From Perognathus longimembris pacificus (Eukaryota > Chordata > Mammalia > Rodentia > Heteromyidae): a stretch of 64,000 nt of DNA. The stretch lies in contig NC_063161.1 in the NCBI RefSeq assembly GCF_023159225.1, positions 68,972,767 to 69,036,766 of the forward strand. Direction: 5' to 3'. The notes beneath the pieces are model-generated. The model did no database searches and was not told the origin of the DNA. It saw only the letters and a program-made list of their open reading frames with translations. Shown piece by piece: positions 46,589-55,879 of this stretch (position 1 is the stretch's first letter; each line of letters begins with the position of its first letter). Position numbers and translations under genes: made by a program.

Positions 46589-46640
<52 letters not shown>

Positions 46641-48497
46641 ATGCTGGTCTCTTGGGACTTGAACTCAGAGCCTGGGCACTGTCCTGGGCGCTTTTGCTCA
46701 AGGCTAGCCCTCTACTATTTGAGCCATAGTTCCACTTATGTTTTTTGGGGTTTTTGCCAATCCTGGGACTTGAACTTGGGGCCTGGGTGCTGTCCCTGAG
46801 CTTCTTTTGTTCAAGGCTAGTACTCTTATCACTTGAGCCACGGCACTACTTCTGGATTTTTCTAAGTAGTTTACTGGAGATAAAGAGTCTCATGGACTTT
46901 CCTGCTGGCTTTGAACCACGATCCTCAGATTTCAGCCTCCTGAGTAGCTAGGATTACAAGTGTGAGCTACCGGCACTGAGCTAACTTTATAGGTATGTTT
47001 TTTTTCTTGTTCACGGGGCTTGAACTAAGGGCCTGGGTGCTATTCCTGAACTTTCTCATTCAAGGGTAGCACTCTACCACTTGGAGCCACACTGCCACTT
47101 CCCTTCTGGCTTTTTTGGTAGTCAACTGGGTATAAGAGTCTCATGGGCTTTCCTACCAGGGCTGGTTTCCAACCATGATCCTCACATCTCAGCCTCCTTA
47201 GCAGCCAGGATTACAGGTGTGAGCTACCAGTGCCTGGTGGCCATGCTTTTTAATTCAGCAGCAGCGCAATGTTCAGTGGAGACAGCATGGGGCAGGCCAT
47301 CCTTTAAACTGTCTGACTAGGGGTCAGGAGAAGCAGTGGGGCAGGGCGGGAAGTACACACCTCGATTTCTTTGTGTTCGTATTTTAGAGCATTGCGGCCC
47401 CCTTGACTTTTCCTCCGGATCTTCTTCAGCTCAGCCTGAGACTTCTCCAGGGAATCCAACTTGCTCCTGTGTTCTGTTTGGTATCGCTTGAGTGTGGCCT
47501 GCAAGTCAAGCGTGGGGTTCCCTTGACTGCTACACCTAGAAGCAGACACACGGCCATCGTGACCGTGGCATGCCCTGCGCTGGTGCCCTGTGCTTGTGGG
47601 CTGCCTGCTGAGGGATGGCTATGGCGGAAGGAGGAAAAAAGGGCTCACACATGAGAATGTTGGGGGAATATCAGAAAGTAAGCTTTCTAGGGAAGATGGA
47701 AAGAACTTGTGTGCCATGGCTAGAGGCCCAGGGTGATGGAGATTCCAAAGCCGGCTGGAATGGACATGGGGAGGGAAATAGCTGTCCTGTCATGCATGTG
47801 TTATCTGACAACACTGCCTTCTAGAAACACTGCTATTTCTGAAACTTTTTTTTTTTTTTTTTTGGCCAGTCCTGGGGCTTGGACTCAGGGCCTAAGCACT
47901 GTCCCTGGCTTCTTTTTGCTCAAGGCTAGCACTCTGCCACTTGAGCCACAGTGCCACTTCTGGCCATTTTCTGTATATGTGGTGCTGAGGAACTGAACCC
48001 AGGGCCTCATGTATACAAGGCAAGCATTCTTGCCACTAGGCTATATCCCCAGCCCCTGAAACTATTTTTTTTCTTGTGCCTTAGCCTCCTAAGTGCTGAG
48101 ATTACAGGTGTGTGCTACCCCACCATTCCCAGTTCCTCTAGTTTTAAATACAGATCCCAAGTGGTAGCAGAAAGAGGCTGCTCAGCTCCACGGCCCTGTC
48201 TGCCCCCCACCAAGAGGAGTGAACTGCAGGATGTCCTCCAAGTGGATTAAGCTGCACGCACGTTCATGTATTTGACGTCCAGCTCTGTCTTCCTCTCCAG
48301 CTCATGGATGATCTCCTTATGGAACTTTCTGAACTGTTAAGGAAATAAAAACAATTCCCACCAGGTTGGAGGCTTTTGGTGCCATCAGTGTAAAGCATGG
48401 CGCCACTGTGCTTGGTGCGCAGCATGGGCACGTACGTTCTCCTCGAGGCTCTCGTTGAGCTTCTTGTGGGTGCTAGCAATCTCGATGAGGACATGGC
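32476..48497 (-). CDS. BAIAP2L1: BAIAP2L1 (IRTKS), exons 4-14, 5' part outside
   Basis: Joined in transcript order: 48497-48436, 48333-48262, 47498-47361, 46007-45855, 44030-43863, 42054-41907, 40370-40163, 39169-39092, 38200-38044, 33176-33139, 32551-32476. All phases agree and total 1298 nt, ending at TGA. With 71 residues expected from exons 1-3 the protein is 503 aa (human 511). Domains: I-BAR/IMD (1 to about 250, here from 72), which binds and bends PI(4,5)P2 membrane; Ser/Pro-rich linker; SH3 (about 341-402, with W378, P393, Y396); short C-terminal WH2-like actin-binding segment (480-500). Family role: insulin-receptor tyrosine kinase substrate linking Rac and actin regulators to protrusions and microvilli. 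The eight missing residues versus human all lie between SH3 and WH2. Transcription is convergent with BRI3. Confidence 0.95.
32850..32935 (-). mobile_element. B1-like SINE
   Basis: 'caggctggccttacactgaa' to 'gagctaccgcactcagcc', reverse copy in the BAIAP2L1 intron between exons 13 and 14. Confidence 0.55.
33139..33176 (-). CDS. BAIAP2L1: BAIAP2L1 micro-exon 13
   Basis: 38 nt, [13 protein letters not shown] (467-479). Acceptor cccacag, donor CTCAG/GTACGT. It is short but the phase is exact on both sides. Confidence 0.92.
33449..33630 (+). mobile_element. IDL-type dimeric SINE
   Basis: Forward: 'ggggctgagagtgtggctca' to 'gttcaagccctaggacgggc', antisense to BAIAP2L1. Confidence 0.85.
33943..33956 (+). 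promoter_or_regulatory. CTCF-like motif
   Basis: CCAGCAGGGGGCGG, a full core match. It is preceded at 33921 by TGCAGTGGAA, which resembles the CTCF upstream motif. Oriented away from the motif at 32425-32438. Confidence 0.6.
34434..34620 (-). mobile_element. B1-ID composite SINE
   Basis: Reverse composite with a deletion between its halves, followed by a diverged B1-like copy to 34730. Confidence 0.65.
35250..35365 (+). mobile_element. B1-like SINE
   Basis: 'ccaggtgtgacagagcacgc' start, 'ggctacatagcaaggccttg' end. Confidence 0.7.
36050..36295 (+). mobile_element. B1-ID composite SINE
   Basis: A complete forward copy. The B1-like half to 36160 and the ID-like half to 36290 are joined by 'ccaattaactactcaaaaac'. 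Confidence 0.82.
36300..36720 (-). mobile_element. B1-ID composite SINE split by a dimer
   Basis: The reverse composite is interrupted at 'agtcccaca' by the forward dimer at 36402-36617. The second half continues 36618-36720. Confidence 0.75.
36402..36617 (+). mobile_element. nested IDL-type dimeric SINE
   Basis: A forward dimer with A-run tail, flanked by AGTCCCACA at 36393-36401 and 36618-36626. Confidence 0.88.
36735..36930 (-). mobile_element. IDL-type dimeric SINE
   Basis: Reverse: 'ttgccagcctggggcttgaa' to 'ccacattcccagccc'. Confidence 0.83.
37116..37320 (-). mobile_element. IDL-type dimeric SINE with 16-bp target-site duplication
   Basis: A reverse dimer with long poly-T. CTGTTTTTCTCTTTTT flanks it at 37100-37115 and 37321-37336. 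Confidence 0.9.
37760..37845 (-). mobile_element. B1-like fragment
   Basis: 'tggcctcaaaccatgatcct' to 'ggtgtgagcccaacacctgg'. Confidence 0.55.
38044..38200 (-). CDS. BAIAP2L1: BAIAP2L1 exon 12
   Basis: Residues 414-466: the conserved '[20 protein letters not shown]' is followed by a shortened, diverged linker (about eight residues fewer than human). Donor CCT/GTGAGT. The acceptor, ttggcttggag, has a weak pyrimidine tract. Confidence 0.9.
38515..38630 (-). mobile_element. B1-like SINE
   Basis: 'tgcctcagcctccccagtgc' and 'ggtgtgcaccaccatgccta', reverse monomer. Confidence 0.7.
39092..39169 (-). CDS. BAIAP2L1: BAIAP2L1 exon 11 (SH3 end)
   Basis: Residues 388-414: [20 protein letters not shown] onward. 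Supplies the SH3 ligand-groove Pro393 and Tyr396. Acceptor ccccgcag, donor CCCAG/GTAGCC. Confidence 0.94.
39370..39535 (-). mobile_element. IDL-type dimeric SINE, shortened
   Basis: Reverse dimer lacking part of the first unit. Confidence 0.75.
40163..40370 (-). CDS. BAIAP2L1: BAIAP2L1 exon 10 (SH3 start)
   Basis: Residues 319-387. '[15 protein letters not shown]' precedes the SH3; '[11 protein letters not shown]' begins it and '[12 protein letters not shown]' holds the groove tryptophan (378). Donor AGAGC/GTGAGT. Confidence 0.96.
40811..40997 (-). mobile_element. IDL-type dimeric SINE
   Basis: Reverse dimer, 'gccagttctggggcttgaac' to 'ccacattcctggccc'. Confidence 0.83.
41508..41590 (-). 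mobile_element. B1-like fragment
   Basis: 'taggttggcctgaactcttg' to 'ggtgtgcactatgacaccct'. Confidence 0.55.
41907..42054 (-). CDS. BAIAP2L1: BAIAP2L1 exon 9
   Basis: Residues 270-318 plus one base: [20 protein letters not shown], then [10 protein letters not shown]. Linker between I-BAR and SH3. Acceptor cttcttccag, donor AAAAG/GTAAGA. Confidence 0.95.
42235..42475 (+). mobile_element. B1-ID composite SINE
   Basis: Forward copy, antisense to BAIAP2L1, preceded by a poly-A stretch at 42218-42230. Confidence 0.8.
43863..44030 (-). CDS. BAIAP2L1: BAIAP2L1 exon 8
   Basis: Residues 214-269, end of the I-BAR domain ([16 protein letters not shown]) and the start of the Thr/Pro-rich linker ([20 protein letters not shown]). 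Donor AGCATG/GTAGGT. Confidence 0.95.
44200..44320 (+). mobile_element. B1-like SINE
   Basis: A well-preserved forward monomer, 'gccagcacttgggaggctga'. Confidence 0.78.
44578..44606. repeat. (GT)n microsatellite
   Basis: An uninterrupted GT tract. Confidence 0.9.
45855..46007 (-). CDS. BAIAP2L1: BAIAP2L1 exon 7
   Basis: Residues 163-213 of the I-BAR domain: [20 protein letters not shown] through [15 protein letters not shown]. Acceptor attttctag, donor GTGAAG/GTGGGC. Confidence 0.96.
46422..46466. repeat. (CATT)n microsatellite
   Basis: About eleven CATT units. Confidence 0.9.
46565..46638. repeat. (GT)n-(CA)n inverted microsatellite
   Basis: GT tract 46565-46584, centre TACATG, CA tract 46589-46638. 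The arms are complementary, so the locus can fold back on itself. Confidence 0.9.
46643..47240 (-). mobile_element. cluster of three reverse B1-ID composites
   Basis: A truncated ID-like part (46643-46738), a full composite (46750-46982) and another (47005-47238). Confidence 0.78.
47361..47498 (-). CDS. BAIAP2L1: BAIAP2L1 exon 6
   Basis: Residues 117-162: [20 protein letters not shown], a coiled-coil helix rich in Lys/Arg as expected for the membrane-binding face of I-BAR. Acceptor gacttgcag, donor GAG/GTGTGT. Confidence 0.96.
47847..48055 (-). mobile_element. IDL-type dimeric SINE
   Basis: Reverse dimer. CTGAAACT flanks it at 47839-47846 and 48056-48063. It sits about 200 bp downstream of exon 5. 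Confidence 0.88.
48065..48135 (-). mobile_element. B1-like fragment
   Basis: 'gccttagcctcctaagtgct' and 'caggtgtgtgctaccccacc'. Confidence 0.5.
48262..48333 (-). CDS. BAIAP2L1: BAIAP2L1 exon 5
   Basis: Residues 93-116: [20 protein letters not shown], then KYMN. Acceptor ccttaacag, donor AAC/GTGCGT. Confidence 0.95.
48436..48497 (-). CDS. BAIAP2L1: BAIAP2L1 exon 4 (first seen here)
   Basis: End of Gly72 through Asn92: [20 protein letters not shown]. Acceptor cctccacag, donor AAC/GTACGT. Only 102 bp separate it from exon 5. The next exon upstream is not in the window. Confidence 0.94.
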
Positions 48498-49340
48498 CTG
48501 TGGAGGAGACCAGTCACGTTAGGGGGAGCCGCATACCAGCCAGGGCCCATGGCCTTGGGTGTGCGAGGCAGGCACTCTCCCACGCAGCTACCCCTGGTCA
48601 CCATGAAGGAGTAGTCAGGTAACAGAAGGGGACAGAGTCTGAAGCTGTGCAAGGTGCTTTAGCCTCGCATGGAGATGCACTAGCACCACCGGCCCCCCAC
48701 GGCTGCTTCTAGGCAGATGGCAGTGAACCGCATTCACTACCATCAAGAATCCCCTGGCTGTCATCCACTCTTCCCATGTGACCAACCATGTGGAAGATCA
48801 CCGTGACCATCAAAGCTGCTAACTTTAGGAACAAGTGATTTATCTAAGTCCCCAGAGTGCTCTGAGTATTTGCTAGTTCATGGATTGTTCTGGAAACTAT
48901 GAATGCCATGAGAAAAACAGTGGTTTGCCTCCAGGTCCCCTGAGAGGCGGCCACATATTTGAAATGGGAGGGGTTACATATGACCGAAAAGTGGTGGGGG
49001 GGAGACATTCATGACCGAAAAGGGGGTTTTAGGACAAAGAAGGCCGCTCTCAGAGCATTGGTATGAAACACACACCTCTCTTGCAAGTGGTAATCTTGCC
49101 TAGTAAACAGGGAAGTGCATTTCAATAACTATAACGGAGAGCTGGGCATGACAGCTCATGCCTGTATTCAGGAGGGAGAGATGAAGGGGACTGAACTTTG
49201 AGGCCAGCCAAGGCAGAAAAAGTCATTGTGACCTCCATCTTAGTCAATAAGCTGGGTATGGTGGTTCCTGTCTGCATCCTAGCTACATGGGAGGCAGAGG
49301 GAAGAGGATCAAGTTTAAGGCCAGCCTCAGGAGAAAATGC

Positions 49341-49606
49341 GAAGGAAGGAAGGAAGGAAGGAAGGAAGGAAGGAAGGAAGGGAGGGAGGGAGGGAGGGAG
49401 GGAGGGAGGGAGGGAGGGAGGGAAGGAAGGAAGGGAGGGAGGGAAGGAAGGAAGGGAGGGAGGGAAGGAAGGAAGGGACAGAAGGAGGAAAGGAGGAAGG
49501 AAGGAAGGAAGGAAGGAAGGAAGGAAGGAAGGAAGGAAGGAAAGAAGGAAGGAAGGAAGGAAAGAAGGAAGGAAGGAAGGAAGGAAGGGAAGGAAGGAAG
49601 GAAGGA
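49341..49606 (+). repeat. (GGAA)n/(GGGA)n purine microsatellite
   Basis: About 265 bp, almost purely G and A on the plus strand, with blocks of GGAA, GGGA and a few AAAG. The open frames across it are artefacts. Confidence 0.97.
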
Positions 49607-49616
49607 CGGACTAAAG

Positions 49617-49825
49617 TGGGCTGGGAATATGGCCTAGTGGTAGAGTGCTTGCCTGACATACGTGAAGCCCTGGGTTTGATTCCTCAGCATATATAGAAAA
49701 AGCCAGAAGTGGCCCTGTGGCTCAAGTGGTAGAGGGCTGGCCTTGAGCAAAAAGAAGCCAGGGATAGTGCTCAGGCCCTGAGTTCAAGCCCAAGACTGGC
49801 AAAACAACAACAACAACAAAAAAAC
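49617..49825 (+). mobile_element. IDL-type dimeric SINE
   Basis: A forward dimer directly after the purine repeat, ending in (CAA)n. Confidence 0.85.
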
Positions 49826-50959
49826 TAAAGCAAAAACCTGCTGGGACTGTAGCTCAAACAGTAGAGCAATCCCAAGGCCTTGAGATTAAAGCCCCCAAAC
49901 TGCAACAAAACCAAACTCCAACAAAATAAGGTGCTTGAGGGTCATAGGATAGTTCAGTGCTGGAGAGAAAGGAATTCTTATGGCAAATCAAACAGCTGTA
50001 AGTGAGGCGGGGAGCAAATGAAGACAAGTGCAGGCCACCTGCTGGCCTCAGCTGTCCCTTCTATAGGAGAGCCACTGCTTGGGGACAGCTGGCTCACAGG
50101 CTGCCAAGCCTAGCACCTTCCCACATGCTGCCATCGGATACGCCACAAGGCTGCGCCCAATAGTTGCCCACATCCTCCAATCCCAGCTTTTGGCTGCCGG
50201 CCAATCACAAGGGCCGATTCGTCACCAGTGCTATGCCCATGAGGAAGACTCACTGAACAGATGCCACCATGGACCACCTCTAGGGCAGTATGTGTACCTC
50301 ACTCCCCCTGTGGGGGGACACGTGACATCATGGGCACAAGTCTCTCTCCCTTGTCTCTGTCCTGCCAGCAGAGCTCTTAGGGTCTTGTTCACAGTTGTCC
50401 CCTCGAGCCCTCTGCCATCTATCTTCTCTCCTGTTCACCTGGTGGTGAGCTGGATATACCAGTTCCTGAGTGACAATCTAAGGGCGGTCAGAGCCGCCTG
50501 AACCCTGCACATGGTGGCACAGAGAGAACCCATTCTGGTGACGGGACGTGAAGGTCACTCTGGAGGTGCCAGCAACATAATATACCCCCCATGTGCTGTA
50601 CAACACTGACAGGACAACATGTCAGATAGAGGAGAGGACGGGGCAGAGCCTCCCCAGTACACAGGCTCCATCCACTGTCCCAAACACTCCCAACTCACTA
50701 TGAAAACCCAAGCTTCTTCACAAGAACGGCCTTTCTGCGTCAAGAATACAATTATATCAATGTTATTTAATATTGTTGAGTCATTTCTTCTTAGTGAGTT
50801 CTTCCAGGTTACTTTACAGCTATTTAAAAATCATGCAATTCTTTGTTGAAGATGAAAAATAAACCAAATCTGCTTAACTGTCTTAGAGTCAAGCCTTCCC
50901 TTTATTCTTGGCAAGTCAGATTTCTGTAGAAAACACATCCACAAATGATTTAGCTAATT

Positions 50960-51295
50960 CTGGGTGCCAGGGGCTCACACCTATAATTCTAGCTACTTAG
51001 GAGGCTGAGATCTGAGGATGGAGGTTTGAAACCAGCCAGGGAAGTAAAGTCTGTGAGACTCAAATCTTCAATCAGCCAGTAAAAGGACAGAACTGGGCCT
51101 GAACTCAAGGCCTGGGTGCTGTACCATAGCTTTTTCACATAGGCTGGTACTCTACTTCTTGAGCCACAGTGCCATTTCTGGATTTTTGGTGATTAATTGA
51201 GATAAGTCTCACATATTTTCCTGTTCAGGCTTGTTTTAAGCCATGATCCTCAGATATCAGGCTAGTATTTCAAGTATGAGCAATCAGTGCCTGGC
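50960..51295. mobile_element. facing B1-ID composites
   Basis: A forward composite (50960-51095, truncated at its ID half) runs into a reverse composite (51095-51295). Confidence 0.65.
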
Positions 51296-51689
51296 ATGAA
51301 TTATTGTCTTACGTGGAATATTAAAGACATATTATTAATTTTGTTTTTTTGGTGGGGCTGGGGATGGAACCCAGGGCTTCACCCAAGCTAGACAAGTGTT
51401 CTGTCACTAAGCCTAACCCAAAGGAATTTAAGTTAAATACATACATTTGAGCTCAACATAACTGAAAGACATCTATCATTAATTCTTCTCAAAATTCATA
51501 GAAACCCACACCTTCCTTGTCTAAAAGCAGTATTAAATCTAATAACATTTAGGAACTATGAGTACGTATACCCCATGCTTTGAGCAATTCCGTGTAAGGG
51601 TAAGCATGTGCCAATAGGCTTACAGGCCTACACAGTCATGTGGCAAAGCTGAAAGAATACAACTGGCACGAACACACAGAAAGTCTGTG

Positions 51690-52665
51690 TTTGAAATCTG
51701 GTTATTGACCCTTTTGTTCAGCACATGGATGGAACGCAGGGCTTGGCACAGATGCCCCACCACTGCACTACATCCAGGCCACCTTGATCTAGACGGAACC
51801 TCGGAGGAGCAGCCGGAGCCGGGCAGTGCCCGGGGGCAGCACAGAACACGCACCGGGCAGGCGGGCATTCGGACAGGAACTGAAGACCTACTTTCCGCCA
51901 GGAACTCATCATGGTTCTCGGAACACACGACTTCCTGGAAAGCACTGAGTCACGGCCACGGCCTGCGTGTGAGCACGTGCCGTCAAGACCACACGACATG
52001 GCAAGCCCACCTGCTGCTGGCCCAAAGCCACCGATGTGGACCAGGCAAAAGCACCTGGGCATCCCCAGAGACAAAATGGAAGTTTCCAGCGATTCTCCAG
52101 AGAGCAGAAGTGATGCTGAGGAAAGACAAAGAGGCACACAGACATGGGCACTGTCGACTGCTGCATCTGCCCGAGGCCGAGGAGCAACCAGATAGGCAAC
52201 CACAGGCCAAAGCCGAACCCTGCGCTGTGCGTATGACATCAGCACGCCGTTGTCCGCACATGGCATCTGTGTGCGACAAGTCAGCGGCTACTATACGGGA
52301 GGAAAGTCGCATGTCCCGGGCACATTCCTTGAAAGTCCTGCATGGAGCACAGTCACCCGACAGCCGAGCTAAAATTAAAATAAGTGGACAGCGAGGAGAG
52401 GCAGTGTCCGCCCGGGTGTGGGCGGCCCAGCAGAGACCGGGGAGGTCAGTGATGAGCCACAGGAGCCGGAGCACCAGGCCAGGGGCCTTCGCCACATGCC
52501 ACTGAGGGCGTGAGGCCCGGCCGTCGCAAAGCTCGGTGGGGTCAGAAGCCAGTGACAGACGCCAAACCCAGTGTGCCAGTCCTAACGTGCAATAGAGGAC
52601 TGGTTACCATCGTGTGAACAATATGAACTCTGCAGAGCAGAAGCACAGGATGTACTCAGTAGACA
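51690..52665. other. unexplained CpG-rich block
   Basis: GC- and CpG-richer than the surrounding intron, without recent SINEs except a diverged ID-like trace at 51725-51780. One plus-strand frame is open for 272 codons (51687-52505). Its product is Arg/His/Ser-rich with no domain I recognise, so I do not call it a gene. It ends near an A/T-rich (AAT)n run at 52666-52685. Confidence 0.4.
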
Positions 52666-52689
52666 AATAAAAAATAATAATAATAAGGA

Positions 52690-52910
52690 GCTGCACTAGA
52701 AGCTTGTAGCTACTCAGAAAGCTGAGATCCACAGGATCACAGTTCAAAGCCAACTGGTGAAAGAAAAGTCTTCAAGACTCCATCTCCGATTAAACCAGCA
52801 AAAAATCCAGCTGGAGTGTTGCTCAAGTGGTAGAGCACCGTCTGTGAGCAAGCAATTGAAGTAAAAGCATGAGTTCAAACCCTAGTACTGCCAACAGGGG
52901 TAAGGGAGCA
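52690..52910 (+). mobile_element. B1-ID composite SINE
   Basis: Forward, 5'-truncated, with a diverged ID-like half ending 'gagttcaaaccctagtactg'. Confidence 0.65.
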
Positions 52911-53049
52911 GAGAGCGATAATCATAGTGTATACATTGGATACTTGATAGAAAACAAACTCACTTAAAAAGCATTCCAGCCAAGAATGTGCAACCTAAGT
53001 CCAGTCACTAAGATCTGGCATTCAAATGCCAAGATCTGGAAGAGTGCTT

Positions 53050-53310
53050 GCTGGGAACAGTGGCTTAAGCCTGTAATCTTAGCTACCTGAGAGACAGAGA
53101 TTGGGAGTATGACCAGCCCAGACACAAAGTTACTGAGATCCCATCTCAACAAAACAAGCTGGGCATTGGTTGTGCCAGTTTGCAATCCCAGCCATGGGGG
53201 AGGCATCTTGGTCTCAGGCTGGCCTGAGCAAAAAGGGTGACCCTAGCTGAAAAATATGAAAGCATAAAGGGCTGGAGGCCTCAAAGCCCTGAGTTCAAAC
53301 TTCAGCACTA
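53050..53310 (+). mobile_element. B1-like SINEs with ID-like end
   Basis: B1-like copy 53050-53155, then a second B1-like and ID-like run to 'gagttcaaacttcagcacta'. Confidence 0.6.
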
Positions 53311-53311
53311 C

Positions 53312-53420
53312 AAAAGAAAGAAAAGGAGGAAGGAAGGAAGGAAGGAAGGAAGGGAGGAAGGAAGGAAGGAGGGGAGGAAGGGAGGAAGGGAGGGAGGGAG
53401 GGAGGAAAGAAGGAAAAAAG
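53312..53420 (+). repeat. (GGAA)n purine microsatellite
   Basis: About 108 bp of G/A only, following a SINE tail. It is a second, smaller version of the 49.3-kb tract. Confidence 0.95.
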
Positions 53421-54049
53421 TTAAGATTTCACAGTCCTAACTACCCATCTCTACTTAGTGTTTCTGATACAGATTTACTCTTGTACCAACTCTTTATTGC
53501 AGCATTAAATTCGCTTTTGGAGACTAGAGGATTTCATTCCACTCTGGTGATGTGCTACTTGGTGGATGGAAGTGAGGGAGAGAAAAGTAACATTTACTTA
53601 GAGGAAGATCTAGGGGACTGGTTCTTAGGAAATGATCAATAGTCAGAGGCATAAAAGGGAAAAACCCCTTCCCTCCCCTCATTTTCCCCTTCCTTCCCTT
53701 CCTTTCTCCTCTCCTCTCCAACTTAGGAATCTGGTGCCCCATTTGGACATGGAATGAAGTTAACTTCATATGAGCTTAGAAGAGACTGCCCACAGGACAC
53801 TGGTTTTTAACACCAGAAGGTCACACAGAGCTCTTAGGAAGAGCCCACTCATATCACAGACTGCTTTCCTCTGCCTGCTGCCTTTCACACAACGTGAATT
53901 CTACAGATGACCTTCCTCCTGCACTGCACTGGCATTATCAAGGCCATTCCACTGGAAAGCACGGGTGTTTCTGGCTTCTGCTCTGACATGGAAAGGGTCA
54001 TTCTCTCACTCACCAGAAGGAACAAGCTAGAGGATAAAATTCTAGCTAA

Positions 54050-54170
54050 GGGCCAGGCACTGTGGGGTGAACCTGTAGTCCCACCTACTCAGGAGGCTGA
54101 GGCAGGAGAATTGCTTGAGCCCAGCCTGGGCAGCACAGCCAGAGCCCATCTCAAAAACACCCAAGCTACA
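54050..54170 (+). mobile_element. 7SL-like monomer close to the ancestral B1/FLAM form
   Basis: 'cctactcaggaggctgaggc' then 'aggagaattgcttgagccca', segments shared with 7SL RNA and primate Alu monomers. It looks like a proto-B1 type rather than a derived B1. Confidence 0.65.
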
Positions 54171-54389
54171 CACAGTGAGAAACCAATTTTCTTGGTGTGG
54201 GAAGCGCACTATAGCAACTGCTGGTTGGGGTAGGGTGGTGGGCAGTGTGAAGGAGAATGAATTCAAAACTCCAGGGGCTTGGTTTTCAGGGAGTCCCTTT
54301 AGCAAAAGGAGGCCTTGCCACCACAACTCTCACCAGAGCTCCAGGGCAGCAAGTGGATAACAACTCCACTGAGAAGAATTTTCTAGAGC

Positions 54390-54630
54390 TGGGCACAGAT
54401 GACTCATGTCTGTAATTCTAGCTATTTAGGAGGCTAAGATCTGAGGATTGCAATTCAAAGCCAGCCTGGGCAGAAAAGTCTATGAGACTCTTAGCTGTAA
54501 TGAACCACCAAAAAGCTGGAAGTGAAGAAGAGCTGTAATGCAAGTGGTAGAGCACTAACCTTGAGCAGAAAAAGCTTAGGGACAGTGCCCAGATCCTAAG
54601 TTCAAGCCCCGGGGGGGGGGGGGGTACACA

Positions 54631-54663
<33 letters not shown>
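54390..54663 (+). mobile_element. B1-ID composite SINE with poly-G and (CA)n tail
   Basis: Forward composite to 54608, a G-run (54609-54624), then a CA tract (54635-54662). Confidence 0.8.
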
Positions 54664-54666
<3 letters not shown>

Positions 54667-55004
54667 CATATTTAGAAAGCTCAGTGCACACAGGTGAAAT
54701 AGTAAATCTGACACCTGCGCACATCATATAGAAACCATAGAACCTCAAAGGCCAAAAGAAGTGGAGAGAAGCAGAGGAACAAAGCCGTGGCTGAGGGCTC
54801 ATCAGAATTTCTTCACAGCCCCCGTGGAAGGGGGACCTCGGGACACCCACAAGAATGAGGAACACACTCTTCCCAGTCCATGGTCTTGTGTGAGAAATGT
54901 GGTCTACATGAAGAAAGGTCACTGAAAGAGAATTGACTCCACAGAATGTTCAAGAAGGAAGAGAAGGCAAATAAAACCTATTTACAATGGCCATTTTAAC
55001 AAAC

Positions 55005-55335
55005 CTTTTTTTTTTTTGGAGGGGGGGGGGGTCCTGGGGCTTATACCCTGGGCCTCATGTTCTCTCTTGGCTTTTTCGCTCATAGCTGGCACTCTACCAT
55101 TTAAACCACGCTTCTTGTTCTGGCTTTTGGCTAATTATTGATAAGAGTCTCATGAAGTTGTCTGCCTGGCCTGGCTTCAAACCTCAATCCTCAGATCTCA
55201 AGTGTCCCGAGTACCCAGCATGACAGGCATGAGCAACCACTCTGGCTATGCAGCCCAGCCTGGCCTGAACTTGTGCTCTTTCCTGCCTCAGCCTCTAGAG
55301 TGCGGGGCTTACAGATGTGTACCACTGTGCTACTT
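55005..55335 (-). mobile_element. B1-ID composite and B1-like SINE
   Basis: Poly-T and poly-G start, a diverged reverse composite to 55240, then a B1-like copy to 55330. Confidence 0.65.
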
Positions 55336-55879
55336 TTGTAAAAATTATTCTCAAGTGATACAGTGGATGACTAGAAAATAATAGCACAATGGATTGATTG
55401 CATGGCTGTAGCTTGTGGGAAACTAAGAACTATGAGGAGGCGACACCGGTTATCTGTGCGATGCTCCTTGGCTTTGGTCATTCAGTGATGTGAAAGAGGC
55501 AGTCAGCAGAAAATGCACTTTGAACTCTCACTCCTGAGCTAGGGACATGTGGCCCACTTCCTTGTGATGTGAGGAGGTGGCAGGCACAGGCCCCCAATGG
55601 TCAGGTGACAACAAGGGACACCTGACACATACACAGAACCTGTGCTCCACTGCTGCGTGAGGGGGCTCATAAGTGGGGTGACTTCAATGCATTTCCCACT
55701 TGCAGGGATGGAGCTCACCTGTCTCCGTGGTGCCGTATCTGAACATGCCTACATCTCTCCTAAGTGTGATACAATCTCTAAAAAAATCAGGATACTGTAA
55801 AAAATATATTTAAAAGAGGAGAAAATGGAACATTATATTCTTATGAAAAATGAGTGAGACAGGTAAAGGGAACAGTGGG

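Noticed and set aside
49198..49696. Open frames of Lys-Glu-Gly-Arg or Leu-Pro-Ser-Phe repeats
   Set aside because: Translation of the GGAA/GGGA microsatellite in all frames.
51687..52505. 272-codon frame as a gene
   Set aside because: Low-complexity basic product, no domain, no evident splice or start context; kept only as a finding about the CpG-rich block.
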